Source of the DNA: Spinacia oleracea
Lineage: Eukaryota > Streptophyta > Magnoliopsida > Caryophyllales > Amaranthaceae
DNA: 64,000 nt
NCBI RefSeq assembly: GCF_020520425.1
Contig: NC_079490.1
Location: 5,270,001 to 5,334,000 of the forward strand
Reading direction: 5' to 3'
Part shown: piece by piece, positions 35,963 to 47,512 of the stretch
Position numbering within the stretch: the first letter of the stretch is position 1
Layout: each line of letters opens with the position of its first letter
Translations under genes and position numbers: made by a program
Notes under the pieces: model-generated
What the model was told of the DNA's origin: nothing
Database searches by the model: none
Seen by the model: only the letters and a program-made list of their open reading frames with translations

Positions 35963-37780
35963 AGAATCCAAAGCTACAATTGAGTAAATCTTACTTATGT
36001 GATATCTATTACACATATCGTTGAGAGACATCCCAATGATTTTTGTAGCAACGGTGGTGATTTTCAAAATTATGATAATTGTAGTGATCTCCATCTATTT
36101 TTATCAATTAACTAATTTCAAGTGTCTATGAGATAAGAAGAAAAAACTGATGTCTCGAAAGAAGGAATTATTATCACAAACCAAATAGATGTTAGGGTTT
36201 GAGAAAGAGGGGAGGGAGAGGAAGAAGCTTGAATAGTGCGAATACGTGTAAAGAGAAATTAAGAGAATTCATAATTTACTAGTTTGATTTGAAAAAGTTT
36301 TTTGGAAAGTGATAGGATAAGAAATAAAGAGATAAAAATATTGAATCAATGCAATAGTATAGAAAGAGAAACGTACACTAGAAAATACATGATCATATGC
36401 AGTCTAACCCGAAATTGCTCAGGTTTCGGCAGAATTTTGGGTCTGTATTTTGGGACCGGAATAGTTAAATTTTGTTGGACGGATATCGGACATCTCAAAA
36501 TTAGATTTTTAGTTATAAATTTGGGTTGGGGTTGACCCAAAAAGTAGGCTATTTATGGCTCAAAATACTAGGTTTCAGGCACAAAAATTATGCCGTTGAT
36601 TGGCCCTATTCGCCCTAGCATAATAGAATGGAAAATTTTAGTTACATCTCGGTCTACCATTTAATCAGGTCTACCTAAGAACTACTCCCTAGCCCTATCA
36701 CATTTGTTGCTCTTTTATACTCCGTAGTATCTAACATAATGCTCCATTCATTCCATTTTTGTTTAACATAATGCTTCATCCATTCCATTTTTGTTTTGGG
36801 ATGCCCTGGAATAGTAGGTCATTTTTCATACTACTATTAATCTCCTACTAATGTTTGTTATGTTTTACCGTAATGTATACTATCATAACAAGATGTTAGT
36901 AATTACATATCAACAATCATATAAATTACTCAACTACTCTAATGTCAAACCCTTTGCCACTTAATTATCCATCAGACTATGCTCAATAGTATGCTAATTG
37001 AGTATAATTAAAATAAAACAATACTTTTGTATTGATATATTTAACGTCATTTTGTATGAAAACAACAAAAAAACGGTTTTACCAAACAAATTTGCTACAC
37101 AATAATCAATAGTCAAGTCAATAACTTGCACTCCATTATTTTTATAAACAATTTAAGTGAAATCGACCCCAAAACCTCATCAACCAACAATCAACAACCT
37201 ATTACCAAACAAAGGCAATACACTATAACTATAATTATTTAATTTTGGACTCAACTTTTTATTTTATTTTAACAACATTTCCAACAAATTTGCAAACAAT
37301 AAATAGTCAAGTCAAATAACTATTACTCGTACTACTCAGTAGTTGTATAAACAACTTAAGTGAAATCCTCAACAATCAACAACCAACAACCGATAACCAA
37401 GCTTGCTTAAATGCTTAGTTTAGTTGATGGGGAACTCAGCTCGTTGACTGTTTTATGCTTGGGAGTAGGAATCCCTCTGCTAAATGGACTATATGCTAAT
37501 TGAGTAGGGTTCATTTTCTAATCAACAATTAAAAATAAAATAAAATAAAATCAACAACCAATTACCAAACAATGCCCTACAATAAAAATGTAATTATTCA
37601 ATTTTATACTTAACTTTTTAATTATATTTTGATTTAAATAAACACTTTAATGACTTCATCAAAATTAGGGATTTAGGGTGAACACAAACTCATAAACAAA
37701 AGGGAGAAGAACTTGGTCAGATCTGCTTAGAAAACAAAATCCCTTTTTCTTGAAGAACACTATTTCTTCTTTAATAACTC
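35753..37780. other. Repeat-rich intergenic DNA
   Basis: Contains an A-rich tract (35930-35965) and a 33-bp direct duplication (TAACATAATGCTYCATYCATT) at about 36732-36797. From about 37070 to 37640 there are degenerate repeated blocks such as CAACCAATTACCAAACAA and AATAGTCAAGTCAA. The recurring CCAAACAA termini look like fragments of hAT-type MITEs related in style to the one at 1648, but no complete element could be bounded. No gene is seen. Confidence 0.5.
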
Positions 37781-38005
37781 GTCACCCTCCTCTGGTTTTT
37801 AGCTCATTCTTCCTTCCTCCATAACCCCTAACCCAGTAATCACCCTTTTTCGTGTTTTCTCTCTCCTCCCCACCGCCTCACTCCCATTTCTCCATTTTCT
37901 TTCCACAATCTAATTTTCATTTTCAATTTCAATTTCCCCAAATTTTCAATCTCAGAAAACCCCCAATTTTCTCACAAGAACCCTAGATTAATCGAAGAAA
38001 AAACA

Positions 38006-38746
38006 ATGGAAATCTCATCAAATCAAATAACTCCATCACCAATTCTGATATTCTTACCAATTTTCCTCACAATTTACCTAACTGGGTACTCCCTAATCTT
38101 CAAGAACTGGCCCCCGAAATTCCGCCCAGAAGCCGCAAGCTGCTTCATCTCCCTCTTCCATGGCACCCCAGCTGCAATCCTCGCCATTTTCTCTCTCCTC
38201 AACTCCCCCCACACGACCTACTTTTCCCAAAATACCCTCCTCCAGAACACCATCCTTGAATACAGCATCTCCTATTTCATCATGGATTTGACTCATTACC
38301 TAATCTTCTACCCCTCCGACGTTCTCTTCATTGGGCATCATTTAGCCACCCTCTTCGTGTTCGTCACTTGCCGCTTCGTCGTCTCCCATGGCGCATTCTC
38401 CATCTTAATGCTCCTCATTTTGGCCGAGGTCACAAGCTTGTTGCAGAATCTATGGACGTTGGCGAACGCCAGGAAGGAAGAACTTGAATCTGCTGCAAGA
38501 GTTTTCGCCATTTTATCAATCCCATTCTATGTAATGTATACGATTGCTAGGGTTTTTCTGGGACCGATTTTTGTGTATAAGATGATTTCTTCGTTCTTGA
38601 GAGGAGATGGAGATGGGATTATACCAATTTGGGTTATGATTTCTTGGATTTGTGTGATTGCAATGGCGATTTCTGTTAGCATTTTGTGGGTTTCCAATTT
38701 ATGGGTTGATTTGTTTAGACAATGGAGGAAGAAGAAAGTTCAATAG
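38006..38746 (+). CDS. TLC-domain membrane protein, single exon, 246 aa
   Basis: A complete intronless frame from ATG to TAG. It resembles the plant TLC (TRAM/LAG1/CLN8) domain proteins of the At5g14285 type. At least five strongly hydrophobic segments are visible, including LIFLPIFLTIYLTGYSLIF near the N-terminus and ISWICVIAMAISVSILWV near the C-terminus. The conserved centre reads DLTHYLIFYPSDVLFIGHHL, matching the family pattern with a His pair after a Gly. The C-terminal RQWRKKKVQ is basic and should face the cytosol. TLC proteins act in lipid or ceramide metabolism and membrane homeostasis; the substrate of this subgroup is not established. The 5' flank from about 37740 is CT-rich and leader-like. 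No frame damage is visible and the gene should be functional. Confidence 0.9.
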   Translation: MEISSNQITPSPILIFLPIFLTIYLTGYSLIFKNWPPKFRPEAASCFISLFHGTPAAILAIFSLLNSPHTTYFSQNTLLQNTILEYSISYFIMDLTHYLIFYPSDVLFIGHHLATLFVFVTCRFVVSHGAFSILMLLILAEVTSLLQNLWTLANARKEELESAARVFAILSIPFYVMYTIARVFLGPIFVYKMISSFLRGDGDGIIPIWVMISWICVIAMAISVSILWVSNLWVDLFRQWRKKKVQ

Positions 38747-39922
38747 GGGTATAATTGTAATTTTGGTTCTTGTTGCAAATATAAATATAGCATACGTTTA
38801 TGTTTTGCATTTTGAGATTTTTATTTTATTTTAAATTACAACGAAGACAACAAAGTTCCAGTCCCAAAATGATTCGCGGTTTGCTAACAAGAATTGTCTT
38901 TTGTCACGTCATAATTCATAAGGAACCGTTTCATAAGGAACCGTTTGCGAAGCTTCAGTCTCAAAATGATTCTCGGTGTGCTAATATAAAAACGTCATAA
39001 GAAACCGTCTGCGAAACACGGAACAAGAAAGTAAAATGTTTATTTGTTTAAAAATTAAAAAATTACAAAAATTGAGGTGCTCATTATAATTTAATTTATT
39101 TTGGTTTGGATTTTTTGGTTTACATTGTGTTTTGTGTGTATAGTATGTTGTGGTTGTGAATTTTGATTAGTTTATGAGCTTTGTCACTTTATGCCTAATC
39201 CATTTATCATTAGAGACAAAAGGAGTAATTATGGAATCATAATTATAATTGAAGTACACTACTCTAACAAGTTGTTGACATGTTGAGAATGATTGAACCT
39301 CCCTTGCGTGGTAGGCTTTTCAATATCTTGACTCGAGCCGAGTTTTAGTATAGTTAGAGATGGTTATGTATTCTTACTTAGAAGTTTACATGAAATTTTT
39401 TAAAATTATAAAATAATAGGACGGTTGTTATCTAAGGAGAAAATAAATCGATTAACATGTGTTCAATTGCTAGTTGTAAACCAAAGGGATTGACCTATGT
39501 TTATCCTTATATATTTTTTATTTTATTTACATAAACTTAATTTCAATGGTCTTCCTACCCATGCATTTAAATTATGTGAGTTGTAAGAAAGTTATAGGCA
39601 TTAAGCACAAAGAAAATTGGACCACGCAATTAAAGCCATACACAAGCTTAGTCCATCACCAATTACAGAAATTAGGAATATACCTTTATAACATAGGTGT
39701 GTATTGTTGTACTTCCTCTATTTTCTTTAGTTGTTCCATTTTAATTGGACGTGTTTGTCAATACACAACTTTAATTCATTGATATTTTAACAGTCTATTA
39801 AAAAAATTATATATACTGAGATGAATATAATAAGACCTAGCATGACTTTGTTTTTAACTATACATATATAACAAGCATAGGTCAAAGGTTAATCATTTAA
39901 TATCAAAAGTCAATATGATATA
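38747..39922. other. 3' flank of the TLC gene and intergenic DNA
   Basis: AT-rich sequence. A short direct repeat (CATAAGGAACCGTTT) occurs near 38918-38946. No gene or complete transposon was recognised. Confidence 0.45.
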
Positions 39923-40232
39923 CTCCCTCCGTCCTATAATTATAGTTCCGTTTGACCAAAAATAAGTGTTTTAAGAAAAATGAAATATAGTATATGAAAA
40001 AGTGGAATAAAGTACAAATAATGATTGAGTTGTATGGAAAAGTGGAATAAACTACATGTGAATGTAGTACATAGGAAAGTGGAATATAGTACATCGGTGA
40101 AGTTTTCAATACATTTTTAATTAATATAGTACATGAGAAAGTGGAGACCTTAGCAGCCAAAATTATAAACAGGCCTATAATTTTGTGACGTTCGATTTAG
40201 AAAACAGGATTATAATTTTGGAACGGAAGAAG
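39923..40232. mobile_element. Stowaway-type MITE, 310 bp
   Basis: Left end CTCCCTCCGTCCTATAATTA and right end (reverse complement) CTTCTTCCGTTCCAAAATTA are inverted repeats, flanked by TA (39921-39922 and 40233-40234). Internal GTGGAATA-type repeats (AAAGTGGAATA) recur four times. Non-coding. Confidence 0.82.
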
Positions 40233-40519
40233 TAGCTAAAAAGACGAGGAAGTACCAATTTTAGTGATGGATTCCATTGTAATTTTCATTTTGTACCCAC
40301 TATATTAAGTTTCTCTTTATTGAAAGTTGGTTTACTAGATAGGAATTGAAGTTGCCTTTATTTTATTTTACTTTTTAGATTGTTTAGCCGAAAAAGTTGG
40401 TGAGGAACTTTTGTTTTGTGAGGTGTGAGTTATGACTTGCTAAAGTGGCTAGGATTTAGCTTCGTAAAGGATAAGTCTAAAAGCTCGAAGAAGTAATCAT
40501 GTAAAGTTGTTCATCCTCG

Positions 40520-40715
40520 CCCGATCCACTGACCCGATTCAGCACAACCCAAAAATATACGGGTTTGACAATTTTAAAAACGATTGTTTTATACTTTGGC
40601 TCAAAAAATCACGATAAAATCCACTTTGGCCCAAAAAACCCCATCTTAATTTTGCGGGTTTAGACATGAGATTTTGTGTTAATATTTGACCCTACATGTC
40701 ATTTTATCACCTCTA
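40520..40715. repeat. GCCCG-rich dispersed repeat, copy C (degenerate)
   Basis: Shares GCCCGATCC, AATATACGGGTTTGA, AAACGATTG-type spacing, GGGTTTAGACATGAGATTTT and a terminal ATTTTATCACCTCTAAAT with copies A and B, but is more diverged. Confidence 0.55.
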
Positions 40716-40727
40716 AATCATTGTCGT

Positions 40728-40955
40728 TCTCTCCGTTTCTTAAAAAACTGTCTCAATTTATTTATTTACAAGTTGTATTAAGTGAGTGTGTAAGTTTGTT
40801 GTTTCTGGATTTTATCAGATGTCTCCGGAGAGACAAATGTGTAAGTTTGTCGCTTGATATGTGGGATAGTAAATAAAGAAAGATGATGAGAATCTGAGAT
40901 AATTTTCAAGTACGACCCAAAAAAGAAAAATGAGACAATTTTTTAAAAGCGAAAT
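40728..40955. mobile_element. Degenerate Stowaway-like MITE
   Basis: The left part TCTCCGTTTCTTAAAAAACT is matched by the right part, whose reverse complement is TCGCTTTTAAAAAATTGTCT. Both continue into GTCTCAATTT/GTCTCATTTT. The outermost bases and TA duplication are eroded, so the borders are approximate. Confidence 0.5.
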
Positions 40956-41176
40956 CAATGTTCCTCTTCTTTTAAACACTCCCCATATACTAAAAGTGAA
41001 CTTGAGTTTTGCATTTGCCCCTTATCGTTTTTTGGCATGTTTTAACATTCTCTCTCTCATTTTGCACAATTTGCCAACCATTTCAACTTTGTCCAAATCT
41101 AACAAAGTGAAAGTTGAGAATTTTATAATGGAGCATGAGGCAATCTTTAAGCGACGTAGGAATTGAGGGTATTATA

Positions 41177-41647
41177 TGTTGGTAATTATAATGCAATACG
41201 GATCCGTTTAATCATGATAATGCTTGTGAGCCTGTTTCAGTGTTGTCGTGGGTATTGGTTTTGGAGTATTGTTTGAGAGTTGCGGTTTATACCAGATTCC
41301 TTATAAATACTCCTTTATTTATTCCAATAAAACACCCTAGAGACACAGAGAAACAAAAAAAACCCTAAACGAATATTATCTCTATGATTTATTGTCCCAT
41401 AGAGATCTGAGCAGTTCTTGGAGTAATTCCAGCCTTCTAATCGGGGTACAGAGTTGGAAGGTAGCTGTGTAACCCTTGGGGAGCAATCGTCACTGAGAAC
41501 CTTGTACCGGTGGTGGCAAAATACGCTTCTAGGGCAGGCGTAAAACCCGTCACAGCTTTTGAGATCAATTATTGAGTATTGTGTTTCTTCGGTTCTTCCC
41601 TATTATTTTATTGTTAATTTCATGGTTTCAACGTATTATTTCCAACA
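41177..41647. repeat. Left LTR of the copia-like element
   Basis: 471 bp. A TATA-like TTATAAATA lies near 41301, with an AATAAAA poly(A)-like signal about 25 bases downstream. A segment at 41517-41532 is perfectly complementary to 41650-41665, just downstream of the LTR. Confidence 0.9.
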
Positions 41648-41769
41648 ATCTAGAAGCGTATTTTGATTGTTACCATGATTTATAGTAATGATAAATCAGA
41701 AACTTTTCGATAAGACCGCCTTATAGGCGCGTGTAGGAAAGACCTCAAGAGCCAACCACGCGCGCGTGG

Positions 41770-43620
41770 TCTCACGCGCCATATATATGATTTTTTTTCT
41801 CTCTCCTCTCATTTTCATTTCCCGTCTTCCTCAGTTCCTCCTTCAAACTCTCTCTGCTCTCTCTCCTCCAAAGTCTTTGCACGCTCTCTCTCTCCCCTAA
41901 GAAAACTCGGCCATGTCGTCGGCGCCTCCTTGCAGCGATCTCCTCACCTCCTCGCCACCGTTGTACTCGTCGTCGTCCCCTCCGAAACCCTAGAAACACT
42001 CATTCGCTTTTTCTCCTTCCTCAATCGATCTCCGGCTACCTCAGTCACTCCATTTAATTAGTTGAGTTTCAATCCGTCGTTATTTTCTCTTTAATTTGTT
42101 CTCCGTTGTTTTTATTTTTCAGTTTGTTCTCTTTAATTTATTGATTTTACAATTTTCGATTTTCGATTTTCGATTTCATGACAGGAGGTGGCGATGGTGG
42201 AGGTGCGGTTGGCTACTGCTAGAGAAGGCGGTGGAGAATCTCTTAGTTCTGCCTCTCTTTCTTCTCCGACCTCCGCCTTCATTTTTCCTGGTAACTCTCT
42301 CTCAATTAATTAGGGTTTACTTGAACTTTAGAATTTGGATTTGTGGCTATTAGCCGGTTGTTGATGTTGACGGTCAGTTATGTTGTTGGTGATTTAATTT
42401 TTGTTTTAGTTTAGAATTTTAGTGTTTTAGTTAATAATTTTAGTGTTTTAGTTATACCTGTAATGTATTTAATTTACATGTTTTTTTAATTTTGTGTTTC
42501 TAGTTGCAATTGAGGTTTTTGATTTTGCAGATTTTGTTTGAATATTTTTGTTGTTGTGTGGGTTGTTTTGGTTTAGCTATGAATTTGTTTATGTCAATTA
42601 GTTATGCTTTTCTTGTTTTTAGTTATGAACTAGGATACTTTAGTTATGAACTTATGAACTAGGATACAATTGATTTTTGCTTTTGATGTGCTTCCAATTT
42701 GGTTTTGAAAGTTATGCCAAGTTCTACTACATTACTGGATTACAGGGTTGTCTGTACTGAATGTTGGTTACATGTGTTAGTGTCATGTGTTAGTGTGTAA
42801 GTGTCATTTGATCAAGTCCTGGGAGTTGTTATATTATTCCCCTAATCTGCTTCCATCATGCACTTTGAGTTTCCATTCAGCTCTGGTGGGAAGTTACACT
42901 GTGTCTAAGAAAGAAGCGTTGGTAGAGCCATTGTTCTTAATTATCTAATACCAAGATTGGTAACAGGAACATAATTAAACTACTGATAGAATATGTTTCA
43001 TGTATAGGTAAAGCTTTGAGTACTGATAGAATCTGTTTCATGTGCTTTAGATACATGGATTATGTTTTTGGCAATGAAACATAATCAAGTGCTTTCTCCA
43101 AAGCTCATGTGAGGAGGTAAAATGTGTTGATCTTGACAGTTGATCTCACGAGTTGAGGAGTCTATTTTCTGTCCATGGTGTGTCGTAGGTTGCGTAGATA
43201 GCAAGAAAAAATGAATTGCCTTTTTGCATTTCTGCCTTTTCGCATTTCTGCCTTTTTCGCATTTAGATAGCAAGAAAAAATGAATTGCAAATCTATTGCA
43301 GTGTAGTGAATATGGGCAGCCATTACTATCTCTCTTTGGTAGCAATTAGCAATGAGTTTTTCCTGAAATAGTCGTGTTTATTTTGCAGTTATTTCTGGCC
43401 AACAATTGCATAGCTCTTTCCTAAGGAAGTTTCGGCTATAGTTCAGAAAAGAGGGAAGAAAGAACAGGAAAAGAAGTCTTCTATTGTTGTGATCCAAAGA
43501 CCAAAGCCCGGGAGGCTGACCGATCTTGCAAGGATGAGACAGATACTACTGAAGCTTAAACTAAACACACTACTCCCAAGCACCTAGTACTAGTTGACTA
43601 ATTGTATTTGTTTTAACTTT
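41770..43620 (+). other. Gene-like leader and exon-like pieces inside the MULE, left side
   Basis: From about 41795 the plus strand looks like a plant 5' leader (CT-rich, CTCTCTCTCTCCCC). A short frame follows at 41913-41990 (MSSAPPCSDLLTSSPPLYSS). A second ATG at 42193 opens MVEVRLATAREGGGESL, ending at a good donor (CCTG|GTAACTC, about 42291). An acceptor (TTTTGCAG, about 43388) precedes an exon-like stretch; one of its frames reads [20 protein letters not shown] near 43487-43546. No reading gives a long protein. It could be a captured host gene fragment, as in Pack-MULEs, or the decayed transposase gene region. Confidence 0.4.
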
Positions 43621-43639
43621 CTAAATAACCCTGTCGAGA

Positions 43640-44753
43640 GTTCAATAATATACATTTGTTGATCTCATTAAATATATCCCCTTCTAGTTAAGAATTGAAT
43701 TGTTTTAGTCATACTTTTGTTATATTTAGTTTAAAATAAAATGATATAGTTACATTTAAGTCAATTATTGTTTTAGTTATACTTTTGTTATATTTAGTTA
43801 AGAAATAAAATGATTTAGTTGAATCTTTCTCCATTTTAGTTTTATTATTTTATTTATAATTAAATTTGTTTTAGTTATGAGTAAAGTTGTTATAGTTAGG
43901 CATAATTTCGTTTTAGTTAAAAAAAAGTTTTGATTTAGTTAAAATTAATATTGTTTTAGTTAAAACGAAATTATGCTTAACTGATTGGTTTCGTTGCTTA
44001 ACTAATTGAATATTAGGCTTAACAAATATTTTCTTTATAACTCTAAACTTATTGGTTTCATCGCTTAAGTAATTAGTTTCAATGCTTAACTAATTGGTTA
44101 CATTACTTAACTAATCGATTCGATTTAACTAATTAGTTTCAATGTTTAACTAATTGGTTTCAGTGCTTCACTAATTCGTTACAGTGCTTCACTAATTCAT
44201 TACAATGCTTACCTAATTTGTTCTATTGCTTTTCGTTGCTTAACTAATTAAATTTCAAACTTTACTAATTGGTTTCATTGCTTAACTAATTGGTTCTATT
44301 GTTTAATCAATTGGTTTGATTGTTTAACTAATTGGTTTCGTTGCTTGACTAATTGGTTCCAGTGCATAACTAATTCGTTCCAGTGCTTAACTAATTGATT
44401 TCATTGTTTAACTAAAACTGATTTTTTTTTTTTAAAAAAAAACTACGACTCAAAAACCCTTAACTAAAATGTTCCATTACTTAACTAATTAAAATTCAAA
44501 CTTAACTAATTTGTTCAATTGCTTAACTAATTAAATTTTAGGCTTAACTAATTGGTTTCATTGCTTTAACTAAATCGTTTCATTGCTTAACTAATTAGTT
44601 CCGTTACTTAACTAATTGAATTTCAAACTTAACTAATTGGTTCAATTGCTTAACTAATTGAATTCCAGGTTTAACTAATTGGTTTCATTGCTTTAACTAA
44701 ATCGTTCAATTACTTAACTAATTGGTTGCATTGCTTAACTATTAGGTTCCATT
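43640..44753. repeat. AT-rich 21-bp minisatellite, left arm
   Basis: From about 43960 there are degenerate tandem copies of a 21-bp unit, CTTAACTAATTGGTTTCATTG, with variants such as CAGTGCTTCACTAATTCGTT. Before it (43640-43960) GTTTTAGTTATA-type motifs recur. The array is interrupted at 44753 by the CACTA insertion and continues at 50202. Confidence 0.88.
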
Positions 44754-46572
44754 CACTAGTAGAAAAATATTGATTTGAGGCGTCACTTTTATATTGATTT
44801 GCGGCGTTTTAGGCGTAGCAGCAAATAGAGTGGCAGCAAATGAATGGTATTGATTTTCGGCGTTTAAAAACGCCTCAAATCAATCATTCATTTGCGGCGT
44901 AATTAAGGAAAAACGCCTCAAAATAGTTAAATTGTATGGCGGCGTTTCTACCTGAACGCCTCAAACTTTGGTATTATACGCCGCGAATTAATAATATATT
45001 TTTTTTAATAAATAATATATTTTTTGTATACTCAACAATCCCAAAAATGTAGAATCTGTACTTACGCCACATTTATACAACGTTCAAAAGTGTCATCAAC
45101 CACCAATAACTTCCAAGACACTTTGATTTTTACATGTAAGTTAACCATCATATATATGTTTACAAAAACAAACCACCTAAATAGTTTCAAGTCGATAATA
45201 ACTATATCTTTTACACTTCATACGTTACAAATTTGCACCAAAAATATAATAAGGCAATTATATATGATTTGAATAGAAGGAAACATCCACAAAAAGAGAT
45301 CTATGAAGCGTTAGTTATTTACACACAATGTTCGGTGAAGTATGATGCCCATTTGTCTCGTATTTCATCAATTTGCTCATCGGTGAAAGAATCTCCACTT
45401 AGTGACGTGCAAACCTAACAAAATAATATATATCATAAGATAAGTTATCTTCGGTTAGATTATCTAAAAAGTTGTTGTCTCCTAGGTCCTCGAACCATGG
45501 AAATAATAGTCTTTGAATAGGGATGATGAAAGAGTTCAAAATCAGAAGCATATATTCAACCGCAAGAAAAAACCTAGCCCTTAACACATGCGCACACCAA
45601 AGAGGAATAACCCAATAAAAGAATAACTTTAATCTTCACATGGGTAAGAATGGAAGGGCAAAGCCCTTAGAATCAAGAACCCTGACAACATGACAACAAC
45701 AATATTCATGACAATAAAGGAAACAAAAACCGTGTGTCTTTCCATCAATAAAACTTAGTCACAAAAATTACAATTTTGACTTAATATAAACGTCAACGGG
45801 GAAGTAAAAAATCATAGTCAGCAAGCTTATCATGAATTAAAAAGCTGATTGCGACAAATAAGACCATAGATGGTAGCAAATTAGACCATTTGCGAACTAA
45901 AACTGTAGTAAGTATGACTCTTTAATTCATACTACAATCATTGATTAAATAGCTGGTATATGATGTTGGCCAAGAGGGTATATGCTGGTAGGAAGCTTAG
46001 TATTTATGTAATACATAAGACTCATATAATTTGGCCGATAGCAAAGGGTATAAATTTTGAAATCAGGACGTTAGCAAAGAAAACTCATCAAATTACACTG
46101 ACATCAGTTTGGACGGTAGCAGACAGTAACAGAGGTGACCATGTACCCATGGGTGATTATTTAGTCTAGATTTAAGACAACCTTTTTGTTGTTGGCCTCA
46201 TATGATGGTATAATGCTGGTGATACTAAATCAAGTCATACCTCTTCTAAAACATCATCATATACTAAGCATAAACTTGCCGCTTAGATTAGGCTAGTAGC
46301 AAATTAGCTACGGAGTAACAATTAACAAGTAATCTAGAATTTATTGGGCTATGGAGACAGTGAGTCAGCAATAAATCATATGGTATACTGATAACTCTAT
46401 AGGCTGGTAAGAGTTTCATGCCGACAGAGGTGTTTAGACTAAGTGTGTAAACTGACAGAGAAATAGAGAATGATCGGGCAAGTATGACACTTAAATCGCA
46501 GCCTACCACATAAAAAGAATTACCAATGAAGCATATTTAAAGAATCAACAAATCCATTAATACAATAAAATC

Positions 46573-46653
46573 AACCAGACCACCGCATCTAGATACTATA
46601 ACCAGACCACCGCATCTAGATACTATAACCAGACCATCGCATCTAGATACTAT
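46573..46653. repeat. 27-bp tandem repeat, three copies
   Basis: AACCAGACCACCGCATCTAG followed by ATACTAT is repeated three times head to tail at 46573, 46600 and 46627, with a single substitution in the third copy. Confidence 0.93.
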
Positions 46654-47483
46654 AAGAAATCAAACTGAAATTCACATTTAGAAACTATGAAAAATAACAA
46701 TACTACAATCACGTAGCATCAAGTGTTGGTATGACATTTCGAGGCTGGTATGGAGTAGGATTTAGCCCTTTGGAGCTGGTAAGATAAAAGCCTAAGTCTA
46801 CACAAGTAGGTAGAAAATCTAGGGGATGCTGGTAGCAATGACGCCGTCATGGCATGGTGATTGACTTGTAGGTTATGCAGACAACGAGCTGATAGTAAAT
46901 CAGATGGTATGGGTATGTCTAAACTTTATACCAACATAGTCTTCCTCCTAAATTCATAACACTGCTGGTAACAATAAATTAATAAAAGGCGTAAATACTA
47001 ATAGAATTTTAGGCTGGTTATACATGTTGCAAGTTGGAAGTTTATACTGTATAAGCTGACATCAAATTATACAAGCTTTTAATCTACAAATCAAACAGAC
47101 CAAGCCACCAACCAATCCTTAGTTTATCCAGGTTGTGAGCATAAACACTCTCATAGTCATATTTCAATTTAAAAATCCAACCAGTAAATTAATCCCTAGT
47201 TCACCAACCTAACCTTCTAACAAAAGAAGAACTCCACTTCTTTGCCAAATGGCCCAAAATTACCCTTATTCAAAGTCAGATATATGGCCGGTAAAGAATT
47301 AGTGAATTACTAGGCCGGAACAATTAAAACACTTGTCCCAAACGAGAATTACTAGGCCATATATCAACAAAGTTCATACCATCAAATTGTAAATTGCCAA
47401 ACAATGCGAATCATTTGTGCTAGAATCATTTACCAACCATATGAAGGGGCATACCAATTACCAACCATTGGGATTGATACAAA

Positions 47484-47512
47484 TCATTAATTAATTAATT
47501 AATTAATTAAAC
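47484..47512. repeat. (TTAA)n microsatellite
   Basis: Seven uninterrupted ATTA/TTAA units in the CACTA body. Confidence 0.9.

Noticed and set aside
39690-39790. Another Stowaway MITE starting ACTTCCTCTATTTTC
   Set aside because: A Stowaway-like left end is suggested, but no matching inverted right end or TA pair was found.
46573-46653. CRISPR-like array
   Set aside because: The three 27-bp copies are directly adjacent with no spacers, in a plant transposon. It is an ordinary tandem duplication.
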